A stretch of DNA of 64,000 nt from Massospora cicadina. Taxonomy: Eukaryota > Entomophthoromycota > Entomophthoromycetes > Entomophthorales > Entomophthoraceae. The position numbers and the translations under genes were made by a program. The notes beneath the pieces are model-generated. The model was not told the origin of the DNA. It was given only the letters and a program-made list of their open reading frames with translations, and did no database searches. The stretch covers positions 1 through 64,000 of the forward strand of contig JAKSZP010014951.1 in the NCBI GenBank assembly GCA_022478985.1. Reading direction: 5' to 3'. Positions 35,351 through 46,339 of this stretch are shown here, one piece after another (the first letter of the stretch is position 1; the number at the start of each line of letters is the position of its first letter).

Positions 35351-37267
35351 AAGGAAGGTTTTCCTATTTTTCTTTTCACTTGACATCACTTTCAAGCAGT
35401 TTTGAAAAAACAGTTGATTTTCTAATACTGCCTCACTGCATCAATTTCCCAATTTATGTCCTCAGATCCACCACCTGCTGCCCCAGTGTGGGGCAGCGGG
35501 GCTCCACCCACTAGAATTTACCACCCAGCAGGTAAACATGTGTGGACTAGCTCATCAAGTCCACCAAATACATCCAGTTGCTATGTCCCTTCAAGGGACT
35601 TAGCACTCCACCTTGCAAGATTCCATCCAACCTGCCCTATCATTTAGCCTTACATCAATCCAATATCCATTTTTTCCTCTGAGTCTAGTATGGATGTCTC
35701 TTCCCATATGTGATAAAGTGATAATTGAGCTGACAACTGCCACCTTTACACCAGCAGAATTTATAGACTTCTGCCCTTAGAAGGGCTATTTTGACAAAGG
35801 CTTTCCCACCAAAGAGGATGTGGCTGCTGCTGCAGCTACACCCTTAATATATAAAAACACCCCCATTACCACCTGAAGACGTCTCCCAGATGAAACCACA
35901 ATTGTGGTGACCTTTGCAAACCTCCCCTCACACCTTCCTCCTCAAATACTTTATAAGGAGTTGATGTTAGGGCTGTCCACTTATGGCAAAAACCCCATCC
36001 TCCAATTCATTGCCCAAAGTAGTTCTGAGCGCCTCACAGAACCTTGGTCAATGGCCACCATTACCCCCACCAGCTGAACATGGCCCAGCACATCCCACCA
36101 CATGCCTATACCCCATCTGCACCTGACCATTTCTTTTGGGCTCAAATTGACAATGGTTGCACAATTTGTCCCCTCTGCTATGAGTTAGACCACACAAAAA
36201 AACATGTCAATATGATTCAAACCCTGCAAACACAGCCAACTCCACTCATGAGGCCACACCAACAGCATTTGAGTGGGGCTTTTGGCTGCCCCACCCCCCA
36301 GGTTGAGTTCTTAATGAATCATCAACAAAATTGAGCAACCCAAATCCAAGCTGGCCAATTTAGACCCATGTCAACCAATAAGGAGCAGGTTTTGACTCAT
36401 ATTAAATCCAAAAAATCTCCTACCCCAAAACTTACCCAACTACAGACACCTATCACTGAAACTTCCCAAGTTAACCAAAAATCCCTGGGACTTATTGGAT
36501 GAAGTGACCAAATATAGTAAAATTGTCCTATCACCAGGTTATCCTATTTGATTTAGAACCTTATCTGAATTCAGACTTTGATGCCCCAGCTCAAACAACC
36601 AAAATGTCCCCAAACCCAATGCTACCCCTTTCCAAAATTACCATCAGCTTGCTGAGGCCATGGTGGCCTGACCCAAAAATGCCATCTTTACAGAAACATG
36701 GCAAAATCAGTCACATAATTTAAAAAAGGGCTTCATTTCCTTGTTCCCCCAACCTCCCTCCTATTGCAAAAGAGAAAATCACATGCCACTATGAAACTGC
36801 CACCACCGCTGTCAAACATGTTGCTGAACTGGAAGATTTCTCTCCATCCACACATATCATCAGAGCCAATATTGTAAAATTAGCCCAACTTCCTGATGAC
36901 CGCATCCAAGCTGAAAACCATGTTGCCAAACTTATGAGGCTTTTATCCAGGCCCAAATTGTCAATTTCAACAATGATCTACTTCACCTCAACCCTTATCC
37001 CGCAGATGCTCCAACCCCCTTACTATCAACATTGATCCAATTCTTCAATGCTGAACCAGATGATCCACCTAATCATCCCTCCCCCTCTGCCATGGTGGGA
37101 TAAGCGGCTCACCGCTATGCTACCTGGTAGGTTGTTTTCTTATTTCTTTTGTCTTTTCTACTGCTCAATAAGGGCGATCAGTTTATGTTTTTTGGTTGGT
37201 TTAGTTTTGGAGTTTCAGTTTCAGTATTGTCCATCCCCTGATCAGTTTGCCTCAGTTAAATAAATAA
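35351..37267 (+). mobile_element. ORF1-only LINE-like element E2
   Basis: A 1,917-bp insertion bounded by a 13-bp duplication, atatatgcatttt (35338-35350 and 37268-37280), and ending in a short TAAA-repeat tail (ttaaataaataaa). Both are hallmarks of LINE-driven insertion. The inside has one ORF1-like coding region with a zinc knuckle and a 3' non-coding part, but no endonuclease or RT. E1 (2425-4345) is a second copy with the same layout. This recalls the HAL1 (half-L1) principle, in which an ORF1-bearing derivative moves with another element's RT. LINE-A and LINE-B relatives are candidate helpers. Confidence 0.75.
35456..36334 (+). pseudogene. ORF1-like zinc-knuckle protein of E2 (broken)
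   Basis: Coding character runs from an AAPVWGSG block (near 35480) through FANLPSHLPPQILYKELM (near 35915-35970) to a knuckle in the 36044-36334 frame. That frame opens at a TTG and is not a true start. The knuckle is CPLCYELDHTKKHV: C42, C45 and H50 are present but the fourth ligand is Val. Later pieces (PTPLLSTL near 37010) are shared with E1. Frameshifts and stops separate the segments, so no full protein is possible. The role would be RNA binding in retrotransposition, by analogy with LINE ORF1. Confidence 0.6.
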
Positions 37268-37280
37268 ATATATGCATTTT

Positions 37281-37702
37281 TAGATCTACATAGCCCTTAT
37301 TTTTTTGCATATATTCATTTTAAAATTTAACAAACCCCTCATTTTGGATGCATATATGCAGAAATTATTGAAAGGGTTATATAAGCTGATACTAAAAGGT
37401 AACCTTTTACCATAACTTTTAAGCTAAACTTTTATCTCAGCACTCATTTGATTTCAGTTGAAGGGTCAACCATTAGTTAAAATAATACCCTATATGGTCT
37501 TTTTTAAGGCCAAGTTTTATAACTAAGTTAGTCTTAGGTTCAAGAACTTGATAAACTAAAGCTTATAGTTTTCAATAGGGGGCATATAGGTTGATAGGTT
37601 GGGATTTAATATTGGATGAGGGGGGTATGGATAACTAAGGTTTGGCACCTGATTTGAAGTTTAGTTTATGGATATACCTTCTTTGCCAATGTCAATTCAT
37701 AT
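37281..37702. other. Spacer between E2 and LTR-C1
   Basis: No gene or repeat recognised. Confidence 0.5.
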
Positions 37703-38361
37703 TGAATACAATAATAAAATAAGTCCAGTCCTTCAAAGCTCACTTGAGTTGTGGGACAGTCAACAATTTTTACACTAAAATCCAATATATAAGTAATTGG
37801 GAGAACTTAATTTGTATTTGAGGTTCAGAGGTTCTAATAAATCTCTAGTGTTGGAACTTAACCAGTTTTTAATGGTTCAGAGGCTCTACCAGGCTGAATA
37901 TAACAATTAATGGATTTTGCAATGAAATCTATATATAATTATGCCAATTAAACTTTAAAGAGTAGATGATACTGAAAGAAAAGTTTATTTATTATAAAAA
38001 TATTTATTACTATTTATAGTACCAGAGAAGTTTAATAGATTAAGGCTAAAATAAAGTGTGAGGGTTAAATATATAAATTAAAGATCAGATTGATCAGAAT
38101 GATTAGGAATAATCAAAGGTATAAATCAAGCTCACTTAATATTATCAGTAATCACTAAGAAAGTAATTCAGAATCATTGACTTATTTATTAACTTATAAT
38201 GAAAATTGCTTGTTGCTTCATATAATAAAATTTAGACTCAATATAATATAGGTCCAATAATCTACCATATTTAGATATAATATTAAGGAATAATTAGTAT
38301 TAACTATAATTAAATAGTTAATACCAAGTTGAAGCTCCACCCTTAATAAGAATTCCTGATA
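37703..38361 (-). repeat. LTR-C 3' LTR
   Basis: Its plus-strand start (tgaatacaat) and end (cctgata) correspond to those of 40191-40837. A TATA box (tatttata on +, about 38010-38020) and AATAAA-type signals on the minus strand fit a promoter/polyadenylation region. It has drifted strongly from its partner. Confidence 0.65.
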
Positions 38362-39666
38362 GAGCCCCCTCCAAGCCTCAACTGGGGATGATATTTACTT
38401 CTCATGAATTTGTAGTCAGTTTTAACTTGATAGGTTGGTCAGTTGAGATATTTGTCATTTAGAGGGGCTGTCTCACTTGGAACTTTTGGTTGTCTAACTG
38501 AAGGCAACTATTAAATTTATCTCATGTTTGCTGAGATAGAAAGGAGGATTTTAAGATTTTGACATCAGCCTGAGGTAGATATGGTATATTGACAACAGCC
38601 AATTTATTTATTTTGCAGGCCATATTGTTTATTATAAAGCTCAAATTGGATACTGAAGCCTTATTATTTTAATTTTGAAATGTGTGAGAGTCCAAAGGAA
38701 GGATGGACTAATAAGGATCATTTTTAGAACCTGAAAACTCTACAGTATTATTGAAGCTGCATTCTAAAACCTCTGATAACTCCTTAGATAAAGTGCAGAA
38801 GACTGAAGGTATTATGCATTCTTGGCAGTTTGGCAGCTTAGCAGGCTCAGTATTCTCCAATCCTTCATGAGAGATAGTGTCAAGGGTAAGAGTGGAGGGT
38901 TAAATGTTAAATTATCAAATTGAGTAAAATAAAGAGTTGATCAGGCAGATTAGATGTTAATTTATTTAATTCGGACTTTAGGTCAGGTAGATAAGCTTTC
39001 AGGTAAAGATCCTTGTTTAAACTGTCACATTTTTGGGTTATATTGGGCCAAAAGTTGCCTAAATATTAGAATGGAATAAAAAAATTAGATGGTTTGTCCA
39101 TTAAATTAATCTGTAGACAGTAGTTACATGCTGAAGGTATGATTTTTTATGGGATCCAACATCTCTCCAAGAGGAGTTTCTTTATAAATAGGTTTGGCTA
39201 AGTAACAAAATTCAGCTAGTTTTAGTGAATTATCAAATTGGACAGATTGAGCATAATTGAAATTATCATCATTCCTAATGGTTAGATAAGGTGATTTGGA
39301 TTTTAAATCAGATGGATGGCCAGATTCAAGGTTGGACTAATTATAGGGCCTAAATTTAGTGGTTTAAATTTCTTACCATATATGGGACTACTTATAATAT
39401 TTATGCAAAATAAATAATCATTTAATTATTGAGAATGGATGGGGAAATATGATATAACCTTTGGAATAGTATGGTTCAAATCATCTGGAAGGGTATTCAC
39501 AATTTTAAACTTGGGTTGGAAATCTACTGGTGCATCTGAAAACCATTTTGTTCAGTTGATACAAGGCTAACCTTGAAACAGCAGTGGCCTCAGTTGAGAA
39601 AAATGCGTCAGGCATGGAGGTATTCAGGTTGACTGGTTTAAGGTCCTCTTTAGCTTAAAGGATACA

Positions 39667-40099
39667 TCATAACTTGGATAATTTATTCTGATATTGTTTT
39701 AATTTAGAGAGGTGAAACCATTCATCTTTCATTATTATAAACAAAATATAGAACCTATAGTCATTCATCTGAGTGATAACTTCCCAGGCTTCCTTTTGAG
39801 TAGTATCCCAGAACTGCTTGTAACTCAGTGCTTCCTCCTTGTAATAAATTATTACCTTCTTAAATCTCTTTATTTTATAAGGCTGGCAATTTTGCTCATT
39901 GACATCTCTTAAAAAATTTTCAGGCATATTCAACAGGTCAAACAAAGGTTTGAGTTAAATGGCATTCTTAAATGGGCAAAGGCTTTTGGCTCATACTCAA
40001 AGGGTTTTTAGCATAGCCACTCTCCACAGATACTGGATCTTGTCCATTCCAAAAAAGATATTTCAGATGTGGGTCAATTGAGTTAACCATATTCTCCAT
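39667..40099 (-). pseudogene. gag-like remnant of LTR-C element
   Basis: The reading starts at an ATG at 40099 with MENMVNSIDPHLKYLFWNGQDP, about 90 bases inside the 5' LTR, where gag normally begins. A stop and frame change follow. The 39945-39667 frame (92 codons) continues with a K- and Q-rich, helical-looking segment. No zinc knuckle was found and no protease or RT follows, so gag identity is inferred from position. Confidence 0.35.
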
Positions 40100-40190
40100 A
40101 GTGTTTTACTAATATTGTCCTTAGTGCAATTGAGTATTTGGTGTGACTCAGAAAGGATCTGACAGAAAGCATCAGTATCAGAATTTGCAC

Positions 40191-40837
40191 TGAGTCTAAT
40201 ATTAAATTGAGTCCAGTCCTTTATAGCTCACTTGAGTTGTTGGACAGTCAAGGATTTTTACACTGAAATCTAATATATAAATAATTGAGAGGACTTAATT
40301 TGTATTAAGGGTTCAGAGGTCCAAATAATCCCAAGTTTTTGAACTTAACCAGTTGGTGATGGTTCCAAGGTTCCTGCTGGCTGAATATACCAAGTGTTGG
40401 ATTTTGCACTTAAATCCAAATATAAATATGCCAAATGAACTTCAAAGAGTAGATAACACCGCAAGGAAAGTTATTTATTATAGAAATATTTAGTACTATT
40501 TATAGTACTAAAGAAAGTATAATAGATGAAGACTGAAATAAAATATCAAGGTTAAATATATAAATTAAGGATCATATAGATCAGGATAATCAGGAATAAT
40601 CTGATATATGGCAAGCTTGTTTAAACCCATCAGTGGATCAATCGGAGAGTAATTCAGATTCATTAACTTTTGATGGGAATTACTTGTTGCTTCATATAAT
40701 AAATTTAGACCTAATATAAATATAGGTCCAATGATATACCATATCTAGATATAATATTAAGAGATAGCTGGTATTAACTATAACTAAATAATTGAAACCA
40801 AGTTGAGGCTTCAGCCTTAATAGGGGAAACCCTGATA
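40191..40837 (-). repeat. LTR-C 5' LTR
   Basis: Direct repeat partner of 37703-38361. On + it starts tgagtctaat and ends accctgata. Minus-strand TATAAATA lies around 40497-40505, with AATAAA-type sequence downstream. It marks the left edge of the AT-rich, CpG-poor block next to VAC14. Confidence 0.65.
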
Positions 40838-41413
40838 GCCAACTAGAACTTTATCATTTTAAACCCCAGGCTTTTAGTAAAAAACCTATCCCTTTCTTCA
40901 TTAAGGCTTGATTTTACATTTGCAAAATAATCATGAGGCATCCAATAATATACTTTGCCTTACCATCATGACCAAGCTAGGCCAAAGGATAACAAGCCTA
41001 TTGATGCAGGCCCATAGCCTGGCAGGTTGATGGATCCAATTATTTCAATGTCCACCGAGCAATAAATACCCACGAGGGAGGGTCTATTTTTAGGGCGATC
41101 TTATAGCTATTTGAACTTTCCGCTTGAAATTAAATTACCTTGGTCAGAATTCTATGATGCCAAAGGTACCTGTAAAGGTTTGTCGCTCATTGTTTGGATG
41201 GGATGATCGGTGGCAACAAACCTTATATCCAAGTAATATAGCCTTGTTTTCAAGTGATGGTATCGTATTACGCTAAACTCAGAACCAACAGCACCAATAT
41301 AGCGAGCCTACAATGATGATATGCTTGCTAATGACACTATTCATTAAACGGGTTACTTTGTAAACCTCAGTTGTATCAACCTGAGATGAGTGGTGAGGTT
41401 ATCGGTGGTGGGG
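40838..41413. other. Intergenic sequence downstream of VAC14
   Basis: Follows the VAC14 stop codon and should contain its 3' UTR and terminator, but I see no clear polyadenylation signal. CpGs become frequent from about 41050. No second gene is supported. Confidence 0.5.
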
Positions 41414-44400
41414 TCAACTTTTGTTATTCGAGGAGGGCAGGTTGGGGTTGCTGGCGCCAGCCTGTTGGCGAAGGTGGCTTAGGGGTGATTCGACGCGCCG
41501 GCTAGAGCGCGAGAGGGGTTTGGGGAGGCTGGGGCGGCGACTTGAGGGGCTGCCTTGGGTCAAGCCGCTTCCCGCCTCATCCTCGCTAGGGGCTGGACCT
41601 TCGGGAGGGCGGCGGGTGGAGGGAAGGGAGGCGGTGCGCCTAGCCCTCTCGTGGCTAGCTTGGACTGCCTTGAAGTGGGCCAACAGCTCATTGAATTTTA
41701 GAGGGGGGACCGCACCCTGATCTTTGTCAGCTTTGGGGCGCTTGGCTGGGTCGGAGCTGCGCTGAGGGGTTGGGGCGAGAAGGTAGCCGTTGGCGTTGAT
41801 GCAACCAAGGCGGTTCTTGAGGGTCGCGAAGGCAGAGCTCTGAGGAAGGAGCATCAGGAGGCCGTATAAGCATTTAAAAAGGAAGGGATGCTTGTCGGGC
41901 TCCAGTAGCTGCAGGCGGAGATAGGTGAAGATGGGGGACTCGAGCAGCTGAACCAACTTGTCAACTTGGATGAGCATGGCGACAGTAATCTCAAGCTCAG
42001 CAAACGTCTGCAGCAGAGTGGCGGCGGGCTCGTAAGCCTGAGCGAGTAGGCAGAGGGAAAACGTAGCGACGGGCGAGTGGCACCAGGAACGGTACAGGGC
42101 GACAAACAGCGCCTGGCCTTCGCGCGAATTTAGCCGCTTAAGCTTACGGCGTAGGTCCTGCAGCTCCGGGGCGGTGATCAGGAGGAGGTTGAGGTGCTGC
42201 ACCATCATCTGGGCAAACTCTAAGTCCTTGTCTGACTCGAGGATGCTGGCAAGGGAGCGGTAAATCGTCTCGGAGTGGAGAGAAACGCAAAGCTGGCGAA
42301 CGATCAGCGCGCCGCGATGCTCAAGGAGCCTCCGATCGGTCGAGAACAGCGACAGCAAGTCAACCATGAAGGAGACAAAGTGGGGGCCTGGCTTGGAATC
42401 GTCGGCGTGGGTGGAGATCTGTGCCAACAGCTGCAAATCACGCTTCACCACCTCCTCGGAGGGATCCGAGAGCACCCGCAGCAGGGCGGGGAACATGCCA
42501 TCCCCGGGCCGGAACAGCTGGTCCGGCGCCTTGCTATGCAGCATGATGAGCCACGCAAGGCTCTCAACCCGAGTCACCTCATGGTCGTTAAGCAGTTGCA
42601 GCAACAACAGGTGCGCCATGGCCACGTAATCCGCTTCCCCGCAGTACACCAGCTGGTACAAGTTCGAGTTTAGCTCCGCCGCCACCACACCGATCTCCTC
42701 CCTCGCATGGGCCAAACACGGCAGCATGGCACTCACTAACCGGCCAGCAAATTCCAGCACCACCGGCTTGGCAAAGAGCGCGAAATCGTTGGCCCACCGC
42801 AAAGCCAACGCCTGCAGCGCACCATCACCGTCATCTTGGGACGCCATGTGGGGCAGCAACAGCTCCAAGATTTTCCCGTAGTCCACCCGCACGCCCTGCC
42901 CCGCGATCCAGATGCCCTGGCTCGTCCCAGCCGTAGGGCCTGACGCTGTCGAGTCAATCTCGGGCGGTTCCTGTGTTAACGAGGCCCGTGCTGCGTCGCG
43001 GATATCGCGAAGGAAATCGGAGAACAAAACGCGGGTGGCTGTGGCCACATCCGGGTTGGAGTCGGCTAGAAATTTTAATAGCCCCTCCATGAAGTCCGGC
43101 AGGTACGTCACTAGCTCCAGATCGGGGATCGAATTGAGTACCGAAATCCACCCCACCAGGAAGGTGCGCGTAAAGGGATTGACGGTTTTGACCCTCTCCG
43201 TCAGCAACGGGATGAAGCTTGCCAGACTGAACTGACGTGAAGGCGGAGCCTCTGTCCCGTCATCCATAACGTCCTGTGACAGTGTCTGCGATGGTAACGT
43301 ATCGGTGCTGAGTTCCGAGATGATGTCCTTCATCAGCCGGTTGAGGAGTTCGGACCCACTCTTGGCGGATGGATCGGTATCGGAAGCCAACTTACTCAGG
43401 GCATCGAAGGTCTCGTTAAAGAAACGCATCACATCCCCCCTCGCCACCTTGGTGATGTTGTACATCGCTTCGCAGGCGTAATACCGCACCTTGGCATCCT
43501 GGTCATTAAAGCACGCCAGGACTGGCGGGATGATGTCATCCAGAAACGCATCCACTTCCTAAACTTTCAACCTAAGTTAATGAATTGCTTACCGATCCGA
43601 GGGCTATGGCGACGGCCGCAAGCCCAATGAGCCCGCCATTCTTCGCGTGAGGGAAGTGCGCAAATACAAACTCGCGTACCAGGTAGGACGTGATGTTCCT
43701 TATCACTTCGTGCTCCTGCTGCAGATAAAGATCCCGCACCAACCTATTAAGGTTCAGCTTTAGGCTTTGCCTTTAACTTTAAAACTCAAGACGTATTTAA
43801 CTTTAATAAATTGGAGCTGCACCCAACAGTGAGCTCCTTAACTACCAGTTCGGCTTTACCTTCCCCGCAGCGTACATTAAAGCTGAGGCATTCAGCCTGG
43901 CTAAAGATCACAAAGACCGTGGATAAAAATGAAGTTTACAAAAATTAAACCAAGTCTAACCTCGTCACGCGCTCGCTCCCAAACGTAAAACTAGGGAGCG
44001 TATAAAGGCTGTAAAGATCCACCCCACCCCATAAGTAAGGTAGCGAGCAGCTTTTACTTAAGGCCACCTAACCACCTTAGTTAAACTTGACTTTGTTTAA
44101 CCAGAGCACCCAAGTTACGGATAATAAACCCATCTCCATCCGGCTTTACCAATCTGAGCACCTTACTAGCCACCAACCAAAGGTCAACTTAAACCTATAC
44201 AGGTTAAGGTAGTTCAACCCGAAAGCCCCAAACCGCTGTAAGCTTAAATCCCGAGTAGCCAGATAAAGCGTGGAAGTTTAGAAAAATGGGCTCCACAAAA
44301 ACCTGCGCCTCGTCGATCTTGACCAACCACCAAAGCGTTTCCAAATTTACAACCTAGATCCAACAAATAAAAAAAGCCTAATACCGCCCATCCTAAAGGC

Positions 44401-44730
44401 GTATCCCAAAACCATCTAAACTGTCACCTTCCGCAACCCAAACGAACTACCGAAATTCATATCCAACTCCCATCGATCAGCGTACCCTCTATCCTACTTA
44501 CCCTACTCCCTACAACCCCCCACTCCCCTAAGTTAACGGCTCAGTAAACGGTTGATTAATCAACTTGGGGTCAGACGGCAAAAGACGTAATCGAATGGGC
44601 AAACTTGACCAAGGTCCCACTAAAACCTTACCTACCTCTTGATCTCTAAAGCCGCCGCCTTACGCTTATCGTAAAGCTTATCGGCTAAGCTACGCAAGAC
44701 GCCGGGGTGCAGCTGCGAGGGCGGTTCCAT
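41414..44730 (-). CDS. VAC14: VAC14, scaffold of the PIKfyve/Fab1 lipid-kinase complex
   Basis: Three exons on the minus strand: 44730-44636, 43743-43593 and 43558-41414, giving 796 residues (human VAC14 is about 780). VAC14 is a HEAT-repeat scaffold on vacuolar/endosomal membranes. It holds Fab1/PIKfyve and the Fig4/Sac3 phosphatase together, controlling PI(3,5)P2. The exon 1 start, MEPPSQLHPGVLRSLADKLY, matches the family N-terminus. The exon 1/2 join restores EIKRLVRDL, and exon 2/3 joins GLIGLAAVAIALGS to EVDAFLDDIIPPVLACFND. C-terminal signatures include AQMMVQHLNLLLITAPELQDL, SWCHSPVATFSLCLLAQAYE and VQLLESPIFTYLRLQLLEP. A Ser/Pro/Arg-rich tail of about 100 residues ends it. All splice sites are GT-AG; the frame is uninterrupted. 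It is the only CpG-rich, intact host gene here. Confidence 0.95.
43559..43592 (-). other. VAC14 intron 2 (34 bp)
   Basis: Donor gtaagc at 43592 and acceptor ttag at 43559, phase 0. A ttaac stretch in the middle could serve as branch site. It is needed because the conserved N-terminal block continues only across it. 34 bases is very short for a spliceosomal intron. Confidence 0.9.
43744..44635 (-). other. VAC14 intron 1 (892 bp)
   Basis: Donor gtaggt at 44635 and acceptor aatag at 43744. The split codon AG|G gives Arg in EIKRLVRDL, so both phase and homology agree. No coding sequence or transposon is recognised inside. Its length contrasts with intron 2. Confidence 0.85.
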
Positions 44731-45079
44731 TTAAAAAGCTTACCGACCCCCGACGGAAGTTTAAGCTGGGTTGGCTGTAGTTAAACGTTGGATTACGTAA
44801 CTGGCCCGAAACAACCCGCCTCGAATCAGGTGTAGAATCGGGTGGTTCAAGTTAAGTGATACTGTGAGGGTAAGTTTGGTGGGTGTCAGTTTGGTAGATG
44901 AAAGTATAGGATTAGATGGGTTAGGTAAGGATTAAACGTAAATTGTACAGGTTTGGTAATCGCAAAGTAATCTAAAATTTAATACGATACTTCGGGTAAT
45001 CGCTAGGTAGTCTAAAATTTAAGACGATACTTTATTGTCCTATGGATTTTATCCCCCCCAATGTGTAGAATCATGATAG
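44731..45079 (-). promoter_or_regulatory. VAC14 upstream region
   Basis: The 349 bases between the VAC14 start codon and Helitron H-a, so the promoter must be here or interrupted by H-a. No unambiguous TATA box. A roughly 40-bp unit is repeated in tandem at about 44958-44997 and 44998-45037 (both with tctaaaattta then acgatact), which could be regulatory or incidental. Confidence 0.4.
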
Positions 45080-45578
45080 TCTATATTAAAAGCAAGTGTA
45101 TATGTGGGTGTGTGTGTGATGCCCAGCAAAACTAGAGCATGTGTAGCTTTGAAAATGTGGCTATAGGTGGACGGGAGGGGGTCCATGTGCACCTCGAAGT
45201 TGGATTTTTAATTTTCATAATAAAATAAAAAGCTTTATAAGTATCAAGTGAAAATTTTATATGTTTTCAATGAAAATTGATATATTGTAATAGTGGAGCA
45301 GTTTGATATTCGGTTGATTCGATAGTTGCGACGGTTTTGCCAAGCGGTTGGTGGTTTAGGGTTGATTAAGCTTGACGGTTTTAATAAAGAAGTTAGTGAT
45401 TGGTTGATTCGATAAGTTAATTGGTTTTGGTAAGTGGTTGGTGGGTTTTGGTTGATTCGATTGAGCAATAAGATTTGGCTGAGCGGTTATTGTTTATTTA
45501 TAGTATAAAATCTAAGTTAATGAATTAATATCTAAAAATTCTATAGTTACCGTAGCGAAGCACGGGTAACTCCGTTAG
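45080..45578 (+). mobile_element. Non-autonomous Helitron H-a
   Basis: 499 bp from a 5' TC (TCTATATTAAAAGC) to a 3' end cacgggtaactccgttag. A GC-rich hairpin (ccgtagcgaagcacgg, 45550-45565) sits 13 bases before the end. Helitrons end in hairpin plus CTRR; here CTAG has become TTAG. The interior carries 45-bp-type degenerate units (aagcggttggtggtttagggttgatt) also found in H-b. No coding capacity. It sits 350 bp upstream of VAC14 and is followed without a gap by another 5'-like TC end (TCTACTTAATAAAAC). Confidence 0.75.
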
Positions 45579-46339
45579 TCTACTTAATAAAACACATTCA
45601 CTGACGTACGACGTACCTATTGACTGACAGACTGACATCTGAAACCTTCGAGTCTGATAAATTCAATCTATTTGGGTGAGTGGGTGAGAATTGGCAAATA
45701 AGATCGAATCTGAAACTATCAAGTATGATAGGTTCAATATATTTAAGTGAGTTGGTGAGAATTGGCGAATATTATCTAATAATTCACCAATTTGCTCACC
45801 TGAAACTAAACAAAAATCAATATTTGAGTTTTAAGTAGATTATATAGGATAATCAGCTCACCAGCCACGAGGGCAACAGCGGAGCTGTTAGTTCGAGTGG
45901 CTTGAGAGTAGTGCTGGCACAGCCTATAGGCTACAATGTGAGTTTATCTGATAAACTAAATACATTAGCGAAGCAATGGTATCTGGATGTTAGGTTTATA
46001 TATTTTAAAAACCTGCCTAATTTGGTTCACCTAATTAATAACCTACTTTTGGCAAGTTAAGTAGAAGTTGATTTAGTAGTTTGGAAGATATGTCACATAC
46101 TCAATGAAATTAATTATAATGAGATGTTTCGGTAGCAGTTTGATTATTTGATTGATTCGATAGGTTTTTGATGTAAATACATCTTTAAATTTGCTTCCAT
46201 ATTGGGAGGCAATTCAGAAAACTGATAAAATCGGGGGATACAGTTTGGTGTTGCAGCTACATATCTATCACCTACATCCAAAATTTAATTACACCACTCG
46301 ATAGCTAAAGGATAAAAAAGTCGTTTTTATATATATAGA
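45579..46339. repeat. Remnants of two Helitron 5' ends facing each other
   Basis: The left edge is a plus-strand 5'-like end (TCTACTTAATAAAACACATT) directly after H-a. The right edge is a minus-strand 5' end (TCTATATATATAAAAACGAC, from 46339) directly after H-b. No hairpin/CTAG end for either is found between them, so both are truncated or merged. No gene is seen; a few CpGs remain. Confidence 0.5.

Larger units (their letters stand above)
37703..40837 (-). mobile_element. LTR-C element, gag-only LTR retrotransposon
   Basis: Two similar direct LTRs, 37703-38361 (659 bp, 3' LTR on the minus strand) and 40191-40837 (647 bp, 5' LTR), enclose 1.83 kb. Each LTR shows TATAAATA then AATAAA on the minus strand. 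On the minus strand a polypurine tract, ggcttggagggggctc, lies directly before the 3' LTR (38362-38380), as expected. The interior is too short for gag plus pol; a gag-like start is present near 40099. No matching target duplication was found, so deletion or recombination between two elements is possible. A related LTR with the same tract is at the right window edge. Confidence 0.65.

Noticed and set aside
37703..40837. Target duplication for the LTR-C pair
   Set aside because: The five bases outside (catat on the left, gccaa on the right) do not match, so no duplication is claimed.
41421..43235. Several long plus-strand open frames over VAC14
   Set aside because: They are antisense shadows of a GC-rich conserved gene, with no family resemblance of their own.
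43549..43555. Translation start of VAC14 at the GTG opening the third exon's frame
   Set aside because: Homology continues upstream through two further exons to a normal ATG at 44730.
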